Below are positions 26,119-36,715 of a stretch of 64,000 nucleotides of DNA, one piece after another. The DNA is from Flaccisagitta enflata (Eukaryota > Chaetognatha > Sagittoidea > Aphragmophora), in contig OZ231127.1 of assembly GCA_965153355.1 (NCBI GenBank), positions 38,812,001 to 38,876,000 on the forward strand, written 5' to 3'. Numbering within the stretch: the stretch's first letter is position 1; every line of letters starts with the position of its first letter. The translations under genes were made by a program, and so were the position numbers. The notes under the pieces were generated by a model. That model worked only from the letters and a program-made list of their open reading frames with translations. It did not search any database and was not told the origin of the DNA.

Positions 26119-26364
26119 ATGTCAATGAGAGAAACACGCGTTTATAAATCGCTGGTGAATTGTCCTTTTAACGTCGAAATGTATTTGCGCCTCTCCCCAC
26201 GTGCAATTAGCGTCGGTGGTAGCGAACCTGATCCTTTTTGGCGTGCTAGCACAAAGATGAACATCGCGACGTGCCCTCTTTCTGCGCAAGTCGCCGCTCT
26301 TTATGCGGCTGAAAGTGAAAAGAAACAAGTGGCTGACGCGATACTTCTTGAGAAAGCTTACTAA
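26119..26364 (+). CDS. Small ORF upstream of gag (81 aa, unknown)
   Basis: An ATG-initiated 81-codon frame in the leader between the primer site and gag. The N-terminus is basic (MSMRETRVYK) and the C-terminal part Ala/Glu/Lys-rich (ALYAAESEKK). No family recognised. It could be an accessory protein, a leader uORF that modulates gag translation, or chance. Confidence 0.3.
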   Translation: MSMRETRVYKSLVNCPFNVEMYLRLSPRAISVGGSEPDPFWRASTKMNIATCPLSAQVAALYAAESEKKQVADAILLEKAY

Positions 26365-26482
26365 AAACCGACGGGTGATGCTTAACTGACGCTGTATTTT
26401 CGACGTGAATTAAGCAAGTGATTACGTCCAAGCAAAATGGACTCTAAAAACGTTATCGCGCCAGTTTCCATTGGACGCTAAA

Positions 26483-28351
26483 ATGTCTGTTCCATCAACA
26501 ATGGCTAATAGGGGTGTACACGACACCTCAATTTCATCTTTGGCATCGTACTTTGCGGGTTGCCAACATGAACATATCATCGAGTTGCGCGAGATGCGTG
26601 CAAATGTGGTAGCGGCCTTAAACGAGGCTCAAATGGCCTTTAATTATGTGGCCAGTAACCCTGACGATGAAATGGCAGCGGCAGATTCAGATTTTGCGCG
26701 CGACGGCCTACAAGGAATCGTTTATCGTTACCTCGCCAAAACCAACGACATTTCGAAATTGGGTGAATTTGACAATGCATACGACTTGTGGGCGTACTCT
26801 GCAAATAGTCTGAAAACTGTGCGCAGCAAATGGACAAAGATGAAATTTTTTGCAACAGACTTGTACTCCGACAATTTCCCGACAACGGAGGAGATTCTTA
26901 GATATCGCCAACGTGCCCCTCATAAGCTGGGGGTGGACGCGGAAGCGGTTGACGAGACATTGCAACGCGTGAATTTGAATGACCTGAATCAAGGTGGATT
27001 AGGTGGCGCGTCAGAGCGGCGAGATGTTAGGCCGACGCATCATCCCTCCATGTGTGGAACAACGCAGGAGCCGGTACACGAGCAGCTCCATCAGCACCAT
27101 CAACAACCACCAGTGTTTCAACAGGCTCGTCAACAACATCATCAGCAGCAATGTCAAGTCAACGGGGATTGGATTGCTAAAGCTGCGAATGGTGATGGTG
27201 AGGTCGTCAGGCAGGTGGGTGGAGATCAGGAGCGGTCGGAAGGAGTCGGCGGTGGTCATCGACATCAGCAACCACCCCAGAAACGCCCGACAGACACAGA
27301 TCACCGTAGACCTCAGACGACACAAGTCCATCGCCATCATTCCAATCATCATCCTCCTCCTCCTCCTCCATCTCCTTTAACGCGGCGTCAAATGGGTGCT
27401 CAAGCAGCTCGACAGGGTTTAGCCCATCAGCCCTTGTCAGATGGTGCCATTGAGAGATTTCTTGCTGCATCCCATGCCGATAATTTCATTCGATGGCGAG
27501 AAATTGGTTACAAGAATTTGGAAAAGGCACGGCCGAGAACACCGCATACATCCTTGACGCCCACAGATTACATTATTCTGAAACGGAGATTTTTGGAGGC
27601 GGCAAATAATAAGGGAATTACGGAAATGGACATGCTTTTGGAGTTACCACATTGGTTTAGTGGCCCTGTAGCTGATGTCATCATGACTGCGACAATCGGT
27701 GTGACAGCAGAGACTGCCGCCGTTGAGTTGGAGAAGTGTTTTGAACGGATGGACATGATATTCCAGGGGGAGTTAAGCATGGTGGGCGCGCTGCTTGACG
27801 GAATCGCCTCCGCTCCTCCAATCGCAACACATGATTACAAGGCCCATTTTCTCCTATATGCGGAATTGTTGAAGGCTGAGAAGATTGCGAGGGTGTGTGG
27901 AGAGGAAGAGATGTGTCATAGAGAAAACAGAATTCGTGACATTCTCAACAACCGGATCCCTCATCTCGCTGACAAATTTTGGACGGAGGACTTTGAATCA
28001 AAACAAGATGGCCGGGGAGATTATAACTACCATAATTTGGTAGAGTTGGTGTCACGATGGGCAATTATCAAAAGATATCAGGCGCCGCCCGAAGAAGATT
28101 CCACCATACACCACCAACATCAGCCAAACGGACTCTGCGAGATTTGTAGCCATCCCCATGCAACGTCTCAATGCCCCATTTTAATGGACGTCTCTGTCGA
28201 TTCAAGGGTGGACATTTTATCAAAGCGCGAACTTTGTTACCATTGCCTAGAGAAGGGACACACTGCCAAAAACTGCAACAATAAACCTACGTGTCAAATG
28301 TGCGGCCGAGTCCATGCAACAATCCTCCACGGCCGTAATTTTAATCAATGA
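26483..28351 (+). CDS. Gag-like protein with Cys/His knuckles (BEL/Pao type, ~622 aa)
   Basis: The first ATG in the long frame is at 26483; the frame opens slightly earlier at a TTG. The N-terminal third is helical. The middle (about residues 190-310) is low-complexity His/Gln/Pro. A conserved-looking capsid-like block (about 315-540) contains FIRWREIGYKNLEKA and LHPHWF-type helices. The C-terminus carries three metal-binding motifs: CEICSHPHATSQC, a canonical CCHC knuckle CYHCLEKGHTAKNC, and CQMCGRVHATILH. A CCHC followed by CxxC...H..LH is typical of BEL/Pao gag. The protein would assemble particles and package element RNA. It stops cleanly with no pol frame following. Gag identity is firm; clade is inferred. 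Confidence 0.82.
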   Translation: MSVPSTMANRGVHDTSISSLASYFAGCQHEHIIELREMRANVVAALNEAQMAFNYVASNPDDEMAAADSDFARDGLQGIVYRYLAKTNDISKLGEFDNAYDLWAYSANSLKTVRSKWTKMKFFATDLYSDNFPTTEEILRYRQRAPHKLGVDAEAVDETLQRVNLNDLNQGGLGGASERRDVRPTHHPSMCGTTQEPVHEQLHQHHQQPPVFQQARQQHHQQQCQVNGDWIAKAANGDGEVVRQVGGDQERSEGVGGGHRHQQPPQKRPTDTDHRRPQTTQVHRHHSNHHPPPPPPSPLTRRQMGAQAARQGLAHQPLSDGAIERFLAASHADNFIRWREIGYKNLEKARPRTPHTSLTPTDYIILKRRFLEAANNKGITEMDMLLELPHWFSGPVADVIMTATIGVTAETAAVELEKCFERMDMIFQGELSMVGALLDGIASAPPIATHDYKAHFLLYAELLKAEKIARVCGEEEMCHRENRIRDILNNRIPHLADKFWTEDFESKQDGRGDYNYHNLVELVSRWAIIKRYQAPPEEDSTIHHQHQPNGLCEICSHPHATSQCPILMDVSVDSRVDILSKRELCYHCLEKGHTAKNCNNKPTCQMCGRVHATILHGRNFNQ

Positions 28352-30694
28352 TTCACTCCTACCATCATTCTGTCCTCTTCTTCGCCTCATTTCCGCTCAT
28401 GCGCCCTCCATGTCCTTCAAGTCGCGTGATTGCGAACAGACGCGTCCCCAGCCGCTGGGTGGTCCTTCATTTGTCCGGTGGAGTGGCCCTAGACAGCTGG
28501 ATTTGGCGATGGAATGCATTCAAATGCGTTCCATATCAACACTTCTAAAATGGATAAGTTTAATTGAAAGAGTGATTGACATTGATGATTGCTTGACTAT
28601 GATTATACTGTGTCAATTCGCTTCAATGGATATCCCTTTCTTTTCCCGCCCCTTATCTGTTTGGTGTTTTGATAACGTTTTTTTGTCCTCTGTTTGTGTG
28701 TTTTCTTTGTATTCACCCTACAGTAGCTTCCGGACGTTTCTCTCAATTGCTTGAGCGCGGGCGTGACCACTTCCGGCCCCCGCAGGAAGAAAGATGGCGG
28801 CGCCTGTCGTCTCGATTCGTTTCCAAGATGGCGCCGACCGATCTCCTTTCCTCCGTCTTATCCTCCTCCTCCTCCTCCATCGGCTACGTCTCTCGACCTT
28901 CAATGGGAAGGATTCTCCGGCAGTCGAGTTTTGCGCCCCTTCATCGTCGTCTCATTTTAGGTGATGGGAGCTGTTCAGTTTCTTAGTTTTTTCGTTCCGC
29001 TTTGTTTTGTTTTGTTTTGTTTTTCTTTTCTTCTCGTTTTCTCTCTCGTTCTCTCTCGTTCTTTTTCTTGTTCTTTCTCTTGTTTGCTTTCCTTCTCCCT
29101 CTTGTTTTCTTTTTCTTTTCGTTTTCCTTTTCATTTTCTTTTCTCCCTCTCTGGTGTCTTGTTCTCTCCCTCGTTCTCTCTTTGTTCTCTCTCGTTTTTT
29201 CCTTTTTCGTGTTATGTTCTCTCTCGTTTTCCTCTCCGTCCCTTTGGCCTTCCTACTCGGTTCTTCCCCTTTCTCCTTTCATTTGTTTGTTTGTTCCCTC
29301 TTTTTCTTTTTTCTTTTTTGGGTCCCGTTTTTTTTTTCCCTCTCTTGTTGGCGATCATTTTTTCCCTGTTTCCTCTTTCCGTTTCTTTTCCTTTTTCTCT
29401 TGTTCCCTGTTTTACGCCTTGCGTTTTTAGGGGTTTTATCTCATGTTTAGATTATCATCGAATGATAATTGATATTGGATTTCGTTGCCGTTTTGCGTAT
29501 CGCGTTTTTATTATGCAATTATCGTTATCATTTTGCGTTTTGCGTTCTTATCCCGTGTTAATGTGTCATCTACACGTTTATATTTGGTTCTAATTATTTA
29601 TTTTAGGTATAATGTTTTTTCTGTCATTGCTGATTTTTAATCTTTGATGTGTTTCCGGTCACGTTCCCATGTCTGGAAACACCACAAGGCCCCAAACCCC
29701 CCTTCCCCTCCCCCCTACCCCCTCTTTGACTAGGTAAATGCTCCTCAACGCCGGCTCTCTCGTGTCTCGTCTTTGCGGCCATGGTGGAATTGACTCTTTC
29801 GTGCGGGCGATCAAGTCAATTGTCAATTTGGCGGCGGCCCTTGTCTGCGCAATGATCCCTATATCTCAATAAAAGAAGCCTCATCTATATGCGAGTGATT
29901 ATACTCCCGGACAGCATCATGGTTGGGGTAGTGACGTTTTTGTTGAGTGGGGGGAGTTTTACAAGGGAGAGATAGAGAAAGGCGTGCGTTAAATTGCCCT
30001 TTATTGAGTCCCCTCCCCTCCTGTCTCGTTGGGTGGTCCCGTTAGATGGGTTACCATTTCACCCCTGGTATGGATGTTTCCCATTGGGTATGTTTCGGGC
30101 CTCCTTGGTCATTAGTCGTTGGTCATATCCCTTGAGTTGGTCCACTAGGGGTGGGTACCCTTCTATTCCATTCCCTGCCCTGGTGGTGGCGCTTCAAAGC
30201 CCCAAGGCGCCACGAAGCTGTATATGTCCATCGGCGGCAACGTTGGTAGGAAACCAAAGCTGGAATCGCTGCCTAGGGTTGTGGTGCCCCGAAGTGCGGG
30301 AATTGGGTGCTAGCCCTGTAGATGGTGGGTTGAGAGTCTTAATGGGGGCAGAGGGAGCTTACTATTAACTTTACCGCTGTTTGAATTTTGCCATCTTGTA
30401 TTAGCTGTAGTTTTGTCGCCGATTTTGTCCTTTGGGTAGCATGGTCGGGTAAGGGGACGGGAAGGGGGTGTTTGTCTATTGAGCAAGCTGCAAGCAAGCA
30501 GTAGCAACCTTCGTCCCCAGGGGGGGAATGCGTGGGTGGTGTATGCTGGTTTGTTTGTGTGTCCCCATCCTTATCCGATCCCCCCCCCCCTTTTTCGTTT
30601 TATATCTATTTTGTGTGTTACCCTTAGATTTACGCCCCCCCTCTCGAAACTTTTTTTTGGAAATGTTTTTTTAAACTAAAAAAACCCCGGGGAC
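28352..30694 (+). other. Post-gag non-coding region of inner element
   Basis: 2.3 kb where pol would be expected. It contains a promoter-like CpG segment at 28720-28965, a long T/C-rich tract at 28976-29430 whose open frames are compositional, and G/C-rich sequence to 30600. The junction with the 3' LTR (AAAAAAACCCCGGGGAC) is only a weak polypurine candidate. Confidence 0.6.
28794..28964 (+). CDS. Small ORF in a host-like promoter/first-exon segment
   Basis: A 56-codon frame (MAAPVVSIRFQDG...) starting in AAGATGGCGGC, a YY1-type initiator context. Two CTTCCGG (ETS-type) motifs lie just upstream (28728, 28769). A second AAGATGGCGCC follows at about 28826. The frame ends at TTTTAGGTGATG, which also reads as a splice donor. 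Such motif sets mark TATA-less housekeeping promoters, so this may be captured host DNA. No protein family recognised. Confidence 0.3.
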   Translation: MAAPVVSIRFQDGADRSPFLRLILLLLLHRLRLSTFNGKDSPAVEFCAPSSSSHFR

Positions 30695-31189
30695 TGTGAA
30701 AAATGTGTTTTTTGTTGGCATTAACGATTCCATTTTTTGTCCCCATTCCTCTTTTGTCATCTCTGTAGTCTTACGGAGTTGTTTGGGGTTTTTAGTCTTT
30801 ATCGCCCTTTGCTGCTGGGAATATGTGCGCGTTTTTTATCATTTTTTTGCCTTGCATTTTTATCGTTATCGCGTCGGTTTTACTGTTTTATCGTTTTATC
30901 ATTTTATCGTTTTATCGTCTTGTCTCGATTGGTGTACTAATTTTCTATCTCTTTTTTGTTTCATAGAGTCTTTTTTGAGAGGTGTGGTGGCAAACTGTCC
31001 GTTAATAGATTTTACTTCACAAAAATAGACATATCGGCGGCTATGTAGAATTACAACGGGCTTTATCATTTCATCCACACCTCAATATGCAAATTAGACA
31101 AAATAAGGACATGTTCACGCTAAGCTAAATAGACATGTGAATCGCTAAAAGCGTGAACCGACGGCAAGAAACCATGCCGTAATCTCACA
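30695..31189 (+). repeat. 3' LTR of inner element
   Basis: 495 bp, one difference from the 5' LTR. Followed directly by CAACC, the target duplication. Confidence 0.9.
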
Positions 31190-31194
31190 CAACC

Positions 31195-32719
31195 AATTTG
31201 GTCATCCTGAACTTTAACAGACATAATTTTTTTTGAATGTACATGAGCGCATGAGCTGGCCGGCTGGTTTGATTGAAAATCTACTATGTAGAAATGTGAA
31301 TGAAAAATACATGACATGACAATCAATTTAAAGTTCAGACACTGACCTATGGAATTCATTTTGGTCGCACATATCAGTTTCGGTAAATATCAGTAGTTAT
31401 AACTGATGCTCCTGTACAAAAAATATGTATGTGGATAACATGTATGTGAATAACATTTATGTGGATAACATGTATGTGGATAACATTGATGGACACATTG
31501 GAAGATTACCTCAGTTCAGGATTTTTTTTTACTAAAAAAAAACTCTGTTGTAACTATCCAGAAATCTCAGCACCTACATTGATTCTTGAAACTGGTTTAT
31601 CAAACTGGAGGCCTCCCCACTGTACAATGCTTGAGAAAAGCATTGATTTTTTTTTTTTTTTTAATTGTAATGCTTGAGAAAAGCATTGATACTTGAATTG
31701 ATTTGTGATTCGTGATCCTTGAAACCCCAGACTCTTCCTCCAACTGGATTCCCGGTTAATGTGATGAAACGTGAGTAATGAGAGATTACGAGGCAATGCA
31801 CAGAGCAATGAATGCAAATGAAGCGAATCTGCTTGAGAAATTTCCGTGCTACATTTATGTTCACCATATGTGGGATGTCTTTGATTCATCTTGTCCACTT
31901 TGAGATATTACTCTTAAATGTGCTCTTGTATATCAGCAAATTGTGTAACTGGTCTCCATCAATGAGACATCAGGCTAATTATTGTTTTGGGAATACTAAG
32001 AACCTTTTTCATGCCATCCTTGGTCCCCACCAACGAAAAATACCTCAACTCTTATTCATCCCAAATATCCTTGGTCGGCGTCTACGCCATCAAAGCCTTT
32101 CCTGCTATCCTCTACTTCCACCACTCCCTCCTCTCCGTCAGTCTTGCGTCATGGGTGAAGCAAGTTCATGGATGAAGTCTGGCGTCGCTTTCCGCTCAAA
32201 ATGATTTTCTCTACATCTTCTTTCTTCCCGTCATTGTGTTTTTGCGCGATATTTCCGTGCAAAAGTCAACTTCTGCCGCCGCCAATTTCTCGTCATTGTC
32301 ATGGAACTTTCTCTTTCGTCTTCATCTTCGTCCTCGTCTTCGCCTTCAGCGTCTCGGTGCGGTGCCCGGCCGCCGACTCAGCGGTGCCCGGCCGCCGTCT
32401 TAGCGGTGCCCTACCGCCATCTTACGGTGCCTGGCCGCCGTCCATACAGTGCTTGACCGCCGATTGTGCGGTGCTCTGTTTGCGTTTTGTGTCATCACCC
32501 CCCCCCCATGTATTGTGAATTTAAAATAAGTACTCGTCAGTTTCATCATCAAGTCAACAACCCCCCCCCCCACATAATTGGATTGGAAAACGAAAACTCA
32601 TCAGCTTCATCATCATCATCGTCGTCGTTCAACCTCGCGTCAATTTTTCATTGCCGTTTTGTTTTTACATTTTCATTTTTCGTCCACCGATTTATATCAA
32701 CTAATTAACGTTGTGCTCC

Positions 32720-32781
<62 letters not shown>

Positions 32782-33045
32782 ACCCATTATGTTTTGCGTT
32801 CAATTTTTGTTTAAGTTCATCAGCATTTTGATTTGCATTTCATTTCATTGAATTTTTGTTACTGAATTAATTATCTACTATCTGTCGGATCATTGCTATA
32901 CCTATCACTGTATGATCTGTCATTGTAATGATTATTTTGTATTGCTTTCGCGTTTGACTCCATATACTTTGTTTACATTAGCTGATCCTGTCTAGAGTCA
33001 CCACGTCGTTACTCCTAAATTGCGCGCTTCTCTTCTCTCAGTCAA

Positions 33046-33105
<60 letters not shown>

Positions 33106-33153
33106 CACGTCACCTTTTTGTTTCTGTAAAAAATTGACTTCCGGCAATTTTTC
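31195..33153 (+). other. Right internal part of outer LTR element
   Basis: No coding sequence seen. It holds TATGTGGATAACATG repeats (31423-31485), a GGTGCCCGGCCGCC-type short repeat (32360-32470), (CT)n at 32721-32778 and (GTCT)n/(CT)n at 33047-33105. Confidence 0.55.
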
Positions 33154-33166
33154 AGAAAAGAGGGGG
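33154..33166 (+). promoter_or_regulatory. Polypurine tract of outer element
   Basis: AGAAAAGAGGGGG, 13 purines, two bases before the 3' LTR. This is the position and composition expected of a plus-strand primer. Confidence 0.75.
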
Positions 33167-33168
33167 CG

Positions 33169-33380
33169 CGACCGAGGAGAGACGCTCTCTCCTCTCGTCT
33201 CTTCTTCTCTCTCTCTCCTCTCTCTCTCCTTCTCTCTCCTCAGTATAAAAGAGCGCGACCTGGTTTCTCGTGGCAGATCTCCTTTATCTCGTCCTCTCTT
33301 CGGTTTTGACAAATATACACGCATTTACTCAGACTGGACTGTCTTTTCCTTTGATACACCCAGAGCATTAGGCTCTACTG
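33169..33380 (+). repeat. 3' LTR of outer element
   Basis: Identical by eye to 23049-23260, including the TATA box at 33244-33250. Followed by the GAAAC target duplication. Confidence 0.85.
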
Positions 33381-33385
33381 GAAAC

Positions 33386-34185
33386 ACTGGGAGCTGGTCG
33401 CATCCCAGTAAAAAATTAAAGGGCATTTTCCAGAAAAATGACATTTTGGTCCATTTTTCTTTATCAGTCAACTAGTTTAGTCCAAAAAACCTCTCAGCCA
33501 AAATTTCAGCCATCTGGGTCGTAGGGTAGTACCCCCCCCCCCTATGTGACATGTGCAACAATTCATCCTAGAAAATCGGCCATTTTGGGGGTGGTCAGGG
33601 GTCACGGGTCAAAAATCTTAATGTCTTAGATTTGGCTGAAATTTTTCCTGCAGAAAATACATGACTTAAGGGATATGTAGGTACTTTTATTTTTGAATTT
33701 CATTGATTTTTGGCCGCGCTATGAGGTTCCAAAGTTGGCATGCTAACAAAGAATGTACTACGGCGAAGGGTGACCCTGAGCTCAAAATGCTTAAAAAAAA
33801 ACCCCAGGCCACCACCTTGCCACCTGTTTTGAAGGTCTCCACCTAATCCCAACAACCTAATGAGCATCTGGTAAAAAGATTAGGGCACATATCTGAACAT
33901 ATTAGGAGATATTCAAAAAAGAAATTATTTTTTCAAGGAAAAAAAACACGATTTTTGCGATTTTTGCGTTTTTCCGCGGTTTTTGCAACTTTCTTTTTTT
34001 TGTTGAAACCTCCATATATGAAGTTCAAATTCACTCTCTCAGAACTTTTTTTAAGCAAAACAGCATAACTAAGGAAAAAAAATATTAAAAAAAGAAAAAA
34101 GGCTGGATTAACGGTCCCAGATGACACTTTGAGTGCCCAAAATTTGTTTTGGCTGAGGAAAGATGTTTTTTCACTCCATGCATAT
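33386..34185. other. No gene or recognisable repeat
   Basis: AT-rich sequence with several homopolymer runs. No supportable feature. Confidence 0.5.
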
Positions 34186-34189
34186 CATT

Positions 34190-35055
34190 TTAAGGGGCCC
34201 CAACAGTGTTTGCCCCCAAAAAGATTCTCTCAGGTCTAACATTAGCATTTTTAGTCGCGGACACGCGACTCTACACCTTGCTGTGTCGGTTGGTCAGTTG
34301 GTAGGTTGGTAGGTCGGTTGGTAGGTCCATCACATTTTTGAATTCCAAGCGGTTTTTGCATTACTGCTCCTGCCCAACCGTCCACGACTGGATTGCTGTG
34401 TATCCGGCCTTGTTTTTCCCAGTTGATCTATTTTGCCCTTTTTTGGCTCAAAGTGGGCCCTTTAAGGGTCCTTAAAGGGGGCCCATGGGTGTTTGTTCCC
34501 AGAAATATATACTTCAAATGTAAGCTCAACATAACAGCCTTACTATGTCTTAGATATCACGGGTTTGAACTGAGCAATTCCATTTTTTTGCTAGTTTTTT
34601 AACTATAAAAGGGCCCTTGGAGGGGGCCCTAGAGGTGTTAGTCCCAAAAATATATTACTCAAGTCTGTGCCAAGCATCTGTAGTGTAAATATGACCCAGC
34701 TGATTAATATTCTTGGTTTAGAACCAAAGCAATCTTATTTTTTCCTTTTTTTTTCCCTATTTCAGACCAGAATAGGACCCTAGAAGGCCCTCCAAAGGGG
34801 CCCCACAGGTTGTCATCCTCAAAAAGATGCTCTTCCACTTCAGAACCATCGTTTTCAGCCTAAAAAGAATCCAGATGATTAATATTTCATGGTATAAGTG
34901 AGGGAATCCATTTTCTGCCCTTTTTTACTCATTAAGGGCCCTTAAAGGGCCCTTAGAGGGGGCCCAAGAGGTTTTTTCCCCCAGAAATGTGTTTCTCTAG
35001 TCCATGACCATCATTTTGAGCCATTATATGACCCAATTGGCCATTTTTGTAAATG
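34190..35055. repeat. ~165-bp tandem repeat array
   Basis: About five diverged monomers, each with an AAGGGCCCTT-type palindrome and a GAGGGGGCCC block followed by CCAAAAAYAT or CCCAGAAAT. Monomer starts lie near 34195, 34440, 34600, 34770 and 34935. The first is split by family-1 copy C. Confidence 0.6.
34247..34416 (+). mobile_element. Family 1 copy C (AGTCGCGGAC subfamily)
   Basis: W is AGTCGCGGAC (34253-34262), followed by ACGCGACTCTACACC and GGTCGGTT-type units. The distal word GTCCACGACT differs from the exact complement at one CpG-decay position. Ends GGCCTTGTT. Inserted in the ~165-bp array. Confidence 0.65.
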
Positions 35056-35087
35056 GGATGATGAATGTACTACGGGGTGCTCATAGT

Positions 35088-35088
35088 G

Positions 35089-35147
<59 letters not shown>

Positions 35148-35165
35148 ACGAAAGAAAGAAAGAAA
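35088..35165. repeat. (GAAA)n microsatellite
   Basis: Tetranucleotide tract with one GAAC variant. The following 750 bp to 35918 shows no gene. Confidence 0.95.
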
Positions 35166-35910
35166 ACAAAAAGAAAGAGCAAGCAGATAACAAGTGCAAT
35201 ACAAACATAAGGCGGAATGACGTCGCGGGAGGGTGTGCAGGGGCGTAAAACCCCCACCACACTAGGACACACTCACAAACATAACTAGAGATAGAATACC
35301 GGGTGCCGTGATAGTTGGGCTGTCGCAGTTAGGTTGCAGAACCGCGGCATCTAAAATGCGCGTATTCACAGTTTCACATTTCACACTTTTCTGCTCGCTG
35401 AAATGTTGGTATTGGTAATATAAGGGACAACAGAATACTAAAAATAGAAAGTGCATTTGTTCATTGGAAAAAAGTCGAATTACATAATTCGACTTAGGGG
35501 AGAAATAAAGTTTTCCATTTTCAATTTGAGTCACTTTTAGAAAGTTGGGGATGAAACTTTTTTTGATGTTCACAACTAAGAAAGAGCTATTTTTTTTCTT
35601 TCATACACGAAGCGCGAGTTCTGATTTTTTTATTCATTTTTTGAATCTTTTTTGAATTTTTCCCAAAAAACGATATTTTCTATTGATCTTAATTTTGGGC
35701 CTTATGAAACAAGAAAGAAGAGTCAACATGTTATGCACATCGACTTTTCAACTTGTATTTTACCCTGCTTGAGAGAGAGAGGAGTACATATTGTTATTTA
35801 GAATCTCAGTTACAAGCCTTAGAGTTTTCTCATTATTTAGAATCTAAATAACAAGCCTTAAAGTTTTCTCATAACTTAGATTTTCTATCTTTCTGTTTTT
35901 TTCTAAACCT

Positions 35911-35919
<9 letters not shown>

Positions 35920-35999
<80 letters not shown>

Positions 36000-36007
36000 C
36001 TCTCTCT
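35920..36007. repeat. (CT)n microsatellite
   Basis: Pure CT followed by a short CTATA. Confidence 0.97.
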
Positions 36008-36064
36008 ATATAACGTCCGGCCAAAAAAAAATTGTAGGCTGAACCAGGATAGCTAGAGAGTCGC

Positions 36065-36225
36065 GGTTTTTAGTCGCGGACTCGCGACTCTAGAACTCGC
36101 CGTGTCGGTCGGTCGGTCGGTCGGTCGGTCCGTCCGTAACAAAAACAAAATGCGAGCGTTTCTTCGCTATTCCGCTCCCGCCCACCCGTCCGCGACTTAG
36201 GGGGAGTGTATACGGCCTTGTTTTT
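36065..36225 (+). mobile_element. Family 1 copy D (AGTCGCGGAC subfamily)
   Basis: W AGTCGCGGAC at 36072-36081, local complement TCGCGACT, GTCGGTCGG array, and distal word GTCCGCGACT at 36188-36197 (exact complement). Ends CGGCCTTGTT. Confidence 0.7.
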
Positions 36226-36643
36226 GTTGGAAAGAGGAAGGTCCAATGACCATTTGTAGAGATTTTCATGACTCTCCAAGTATGTTTAGGTATGTAAACA
36301 AACAAACAAAGTTAACCAAATTTTTGAAGGTCCAAAACTCTGCCAAGAAAAATATCTGAGATTATTCTTTTGATATTTATTGCTCAAGAAGAGTCCCTGG
36401 AAGGATCACGATCAGTTTTTCATGAAGAAAACAGTTTGTTTTATTGTTTATTTTGATTTTGAAAAATGATGAAAAATGTTGAAAATTTGGTCTTTTGTCT
36501 ATTTTTTTAAATTTTTAAAAATCCACCTGAGACCTGCCACATGTCCTTTTTTTGGCCTTTTCCCCCTCAAAATTGATATTCTGACAAATGAACAACTTGT
36601 TTCTTGAGAATTTAGGATTCTGGACCACTTGTAGATTTATCCA

Positions 36644-36715
36644 TCCCAAATTGGTTCAGTGGTGAAGATTCTCTGCTTCAGATTCTAAGGTCTCAGGTTC
36701 AAATCTGCTTCTTGC
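36644..36715 (+). repeat. tRNA-like sequence (possible SINE head)
   Basis: An A-box-like TGGTTCAGTGG (36652-36662) and a B-box-like GGTTCAAATC (36696-36705) at tRNA spacing. The acceptor and T stems do not pair well, so this is a decayed tRNA-derived repeat and not a functional tRNA. Confidence 0.35.

Larger units (their letters stand above)
25510..31189 (+). mobile_element. Inner gag-only LTR retrotransposon (BEL/Pao-like), 5.68 kb
   Basis: LTRs of exactly 495 bp at 25510-26004 and 30695-31189, both TGTGA...TCACA, differ at one base by eye (25563 G, 30748 C). Target duplication CAACC lies at 25505-25509 and 31190-31194. It encodes one large gag-like protein, but the 2.3 kb after gag has no protease, RT, RNase H or integrase. 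It is therefore non-autonomous but may form its own particle. It is inserted inside the outer LTR element and is the younger event by position. The primer site is complementary to its own LTR. Confidence 0.9.
23049..33380 (+). mobile_element. Outer LTR retrotransposon, non-coding (LARD-like), 10.3 kb including nested element
   Basis: Identical 212-bp LTRs lie at 23049-23260 and 33169-33380. The target duplication is GAAAC at 23044-23048 and 33381-33385. A tRNA-type primer site directly follows the 5' LTR and a purine tract precedes the 3' LTR. Without the nested element the internal part is about 4.2 kb and shows no gag or pol, so this is a large non-autonomous derivative that would need proteins from a relative. 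The LTR ends are CGACC...CTACTG and not the usual TG...CA. The apparently identical LTRs point to a recent insertion. Confidence 0.85.

Noticed and set aside
28961-29593. 210-aa Phe/Leu/Ser frame after gag, resembling a multi-pass membrane protein or envelope
   Set aside because: T/C-rich tract open in three frames with no glycosylation-site or cleavage pattern; composition explains the hydrophobicity.
29994-30368. 124-aa frame as a pol remnant of the inner LTR element
   Set aside because: No RT, RNase H or integrase motif seen; likely chance in GC-rich sequence.
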